DNA from: Actinomycetota bacterium
GTDB lineage: Bacteria; Actinomycetota; Humimicrobiia; Humimicrobiales; Humimicrobiaceae
Assembly (NCBI GenBank): GCA_018399435.1
Contig: JAGYOJ010000090.1
Location: forward strand, 1 to 6,730
Length of the DNA stretch: 6,730 nt
Direction: 5' to 3'
The position numbers were made by a program, and so were the translations under genes. A model generated the notes under the pieces. It did not search any database, had not been told where the DNA came from, and was given only the letters and a program-made list of their open reading frames with translations. Positions 6,410 through 6,730 of the stretch are shown one piece after another. Within the stretch, counting starts at the first letter, position 1, and the number at the start of each line of letters is the position of its first letter.

Positions 6410-6415
6410 AAAGGA
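6410..6415 (+). promoter_or_regulatory. Shine-Dalgarno site deciding a TTG start
   Basis: AAAGGA sits 6 nt before the TTG at 6422 and just after the feoB stop (6401-6403). It selects TTG as the start of the 55-aa gene; the only in-frame ATG, codon 34 of that frame, would remove the first coiled-coil half and the conserved-looking centre. Confidence 0.75.
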
Positions 6416-6421
6416 AATATT

Positions 6422-6589
6422 TTGGAAAACATTAAAAATTTAAAAGAAGAAATAGAAGAGCTAAAAAGGCAAATAACAGAAAAAAAATCTAGTTTGCCTG
6501 CACACTCTATAAAACCAAGCATGCTCCAGGAAATAGAGGATCTAGAAGAAAAGCTTGAAATAAAAATAAATAAATTAAAAGAAATTTAA
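6422..6589 (+). CDS. Small coiled-coil protein downstream of feoB (55 aa, TTG start)
   Basis: The frame runs from TTG to TAA and encodes a highly charged protein. Its first half ('MENIKNLKEEIEELKRQI') is a Leu/Ile heptad-type helix. The centre is a break, 'SSLPAHSIKPSMLQEIEDLE' (23-42), and the end is a second acidic/basic helix. This suggests a helical hairpin or a short dimeric coiled coil. It has no cysteine, membrane segment or signal peptide, so it is unlike the Cys-rich FeoB-associated protein and unlike a typical FeoC winged helix. From memory, the central L-P-A-H-S-x-x-P-x-M-L-x-E-x-E-x-L-E-E pattern occurs in short bacterial proteins often mislabelled 'histidine kinase'; I cannot verify that here. 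Position 18 nt after feoB with an AAAGGA site suggests cotranscription. An accessory role for FeoB is possible but unproven. Its stop overlaps the next, convergent gene by 4 bp. Confidence 0.75.
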   Translation: MENIKNLKEEIEELKRQITEKKSSLPAHSIKPSMLQEIEDLEEKLEIKINKLKEI

Positions 6590-6730
6590 TCAACTTCTCC
6601 TATCCCATTTAGCCTGGCTATATAGTCTTTTGTTGCTACTTCTATATAAATATCACTTATATTTCTCGACTTTGTCAGTTGATCCGCTAAAAATCCCGCA
6701 TACATGGGAAAGTTAAAACAAAAAGTGTGC
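6586..6730 (-). CDS. C-terminal fragment of an unidentified protein (at least 47 aa)
   Basis: An open minus-strand frame enters from the window's right edge and ends at the TAA read at 6586-6588. The visible tail includes 'FCFNFPMYAGFLADQLTK' and ends 'DYIARLNGIGEVD', which looks like ordinary globular protein sequence with mixed hydrophobic and charged residues. An internal ATG (read at 6703-6705) has no ribosome binding site before it, so the gene most likely starts beyond the window. I do not recognise the family. It converges on the feo operon, and the two stop codons overlap within 4 bp, leaving no room for a separate terminator. Confidence 0.6.
   Translation of the reverse strand, partial: HTFCFNFPMYAGFLADQLTKSRNISDIYIEVATKDYIARLNGIGEVD

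Noticed and set aside
6703..6705. Internal ATG as start of a 39-aa minus-strand gene
   Set aside because: There is no ribosome binding site upstream and the frame stays open to the window edge, so a longer gene running off the window is more likely.

Overview
The window is AT-rich (roughly one third G+C by eye), with short intergenic gaps and start/stop overlaps. It reads as chromosomal DNA of an anaerobic, iron-using bacterium. The first gene encodes a tiny, very basic protein of the bacterial bS22 / AURKAIP1-COX24 type, which points to Bacteria. The iron-sulfur assembly pair is the short SufC/SufB-like version (SMS type), known mainly from archaea and deep-branching anaerobic bacteria. I cannot name the phylum. 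No mobile element, tRNA, rRNA or CRISPR array is visible.

Layout. (1) 23-1020, plus strand: a 31-aa bS22-like ribosomal protein gene overlaps, by an ATGA, a single-domain cobalamin-type homocysteine S-methyltransferase. (2) 998-2652, minus strand: a two-gene operon, smsC (ABC ATPase) then smsB (short SufB-like scaffold), also joined by ATGA. Its 3' end overlaps the methyltransferase gene tail to tail by 23 bp. (3) 2653-2792: a 140-bp, nearly pure A/T divergent promoter region. (4) 2793-3818, plus: an orphan radical SAM enzyme with five extra cysteines in its C-terminal half. (5) 3819-3927: a 109-bp gap with a perfect TTGACA -35 box. (6) 3928-6589, plus: a ferrous-iron operon made of a DtxR-family regulator carrying a FeoA-like domain, feoB, and a 55-aa coiled-coil protein starting at TTG. 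(7) 6586-6730, minus: the C-terminal end of an unidentified gene that runs off the window and overlaps the small gene by 4 bp.

The central part (998-6589) has one theme. FeoB imports Fe2+, the DtxR/FeoA protein probably senses the metal and controls the operon, SmsCB builds Fe-S clusters, and the radical SAM enzyme consumes them. That these units act together is inferred from adjacency. The most distinctive details are a His at the DtxR Cys102 / MntR Glu99 metal-ligand position, altered guanine-recognition motifs (G4 and G5) in FeoB, the cysteine-rich C-terminus of SmsC, and two small genes at 23-118 and 6422-6589.
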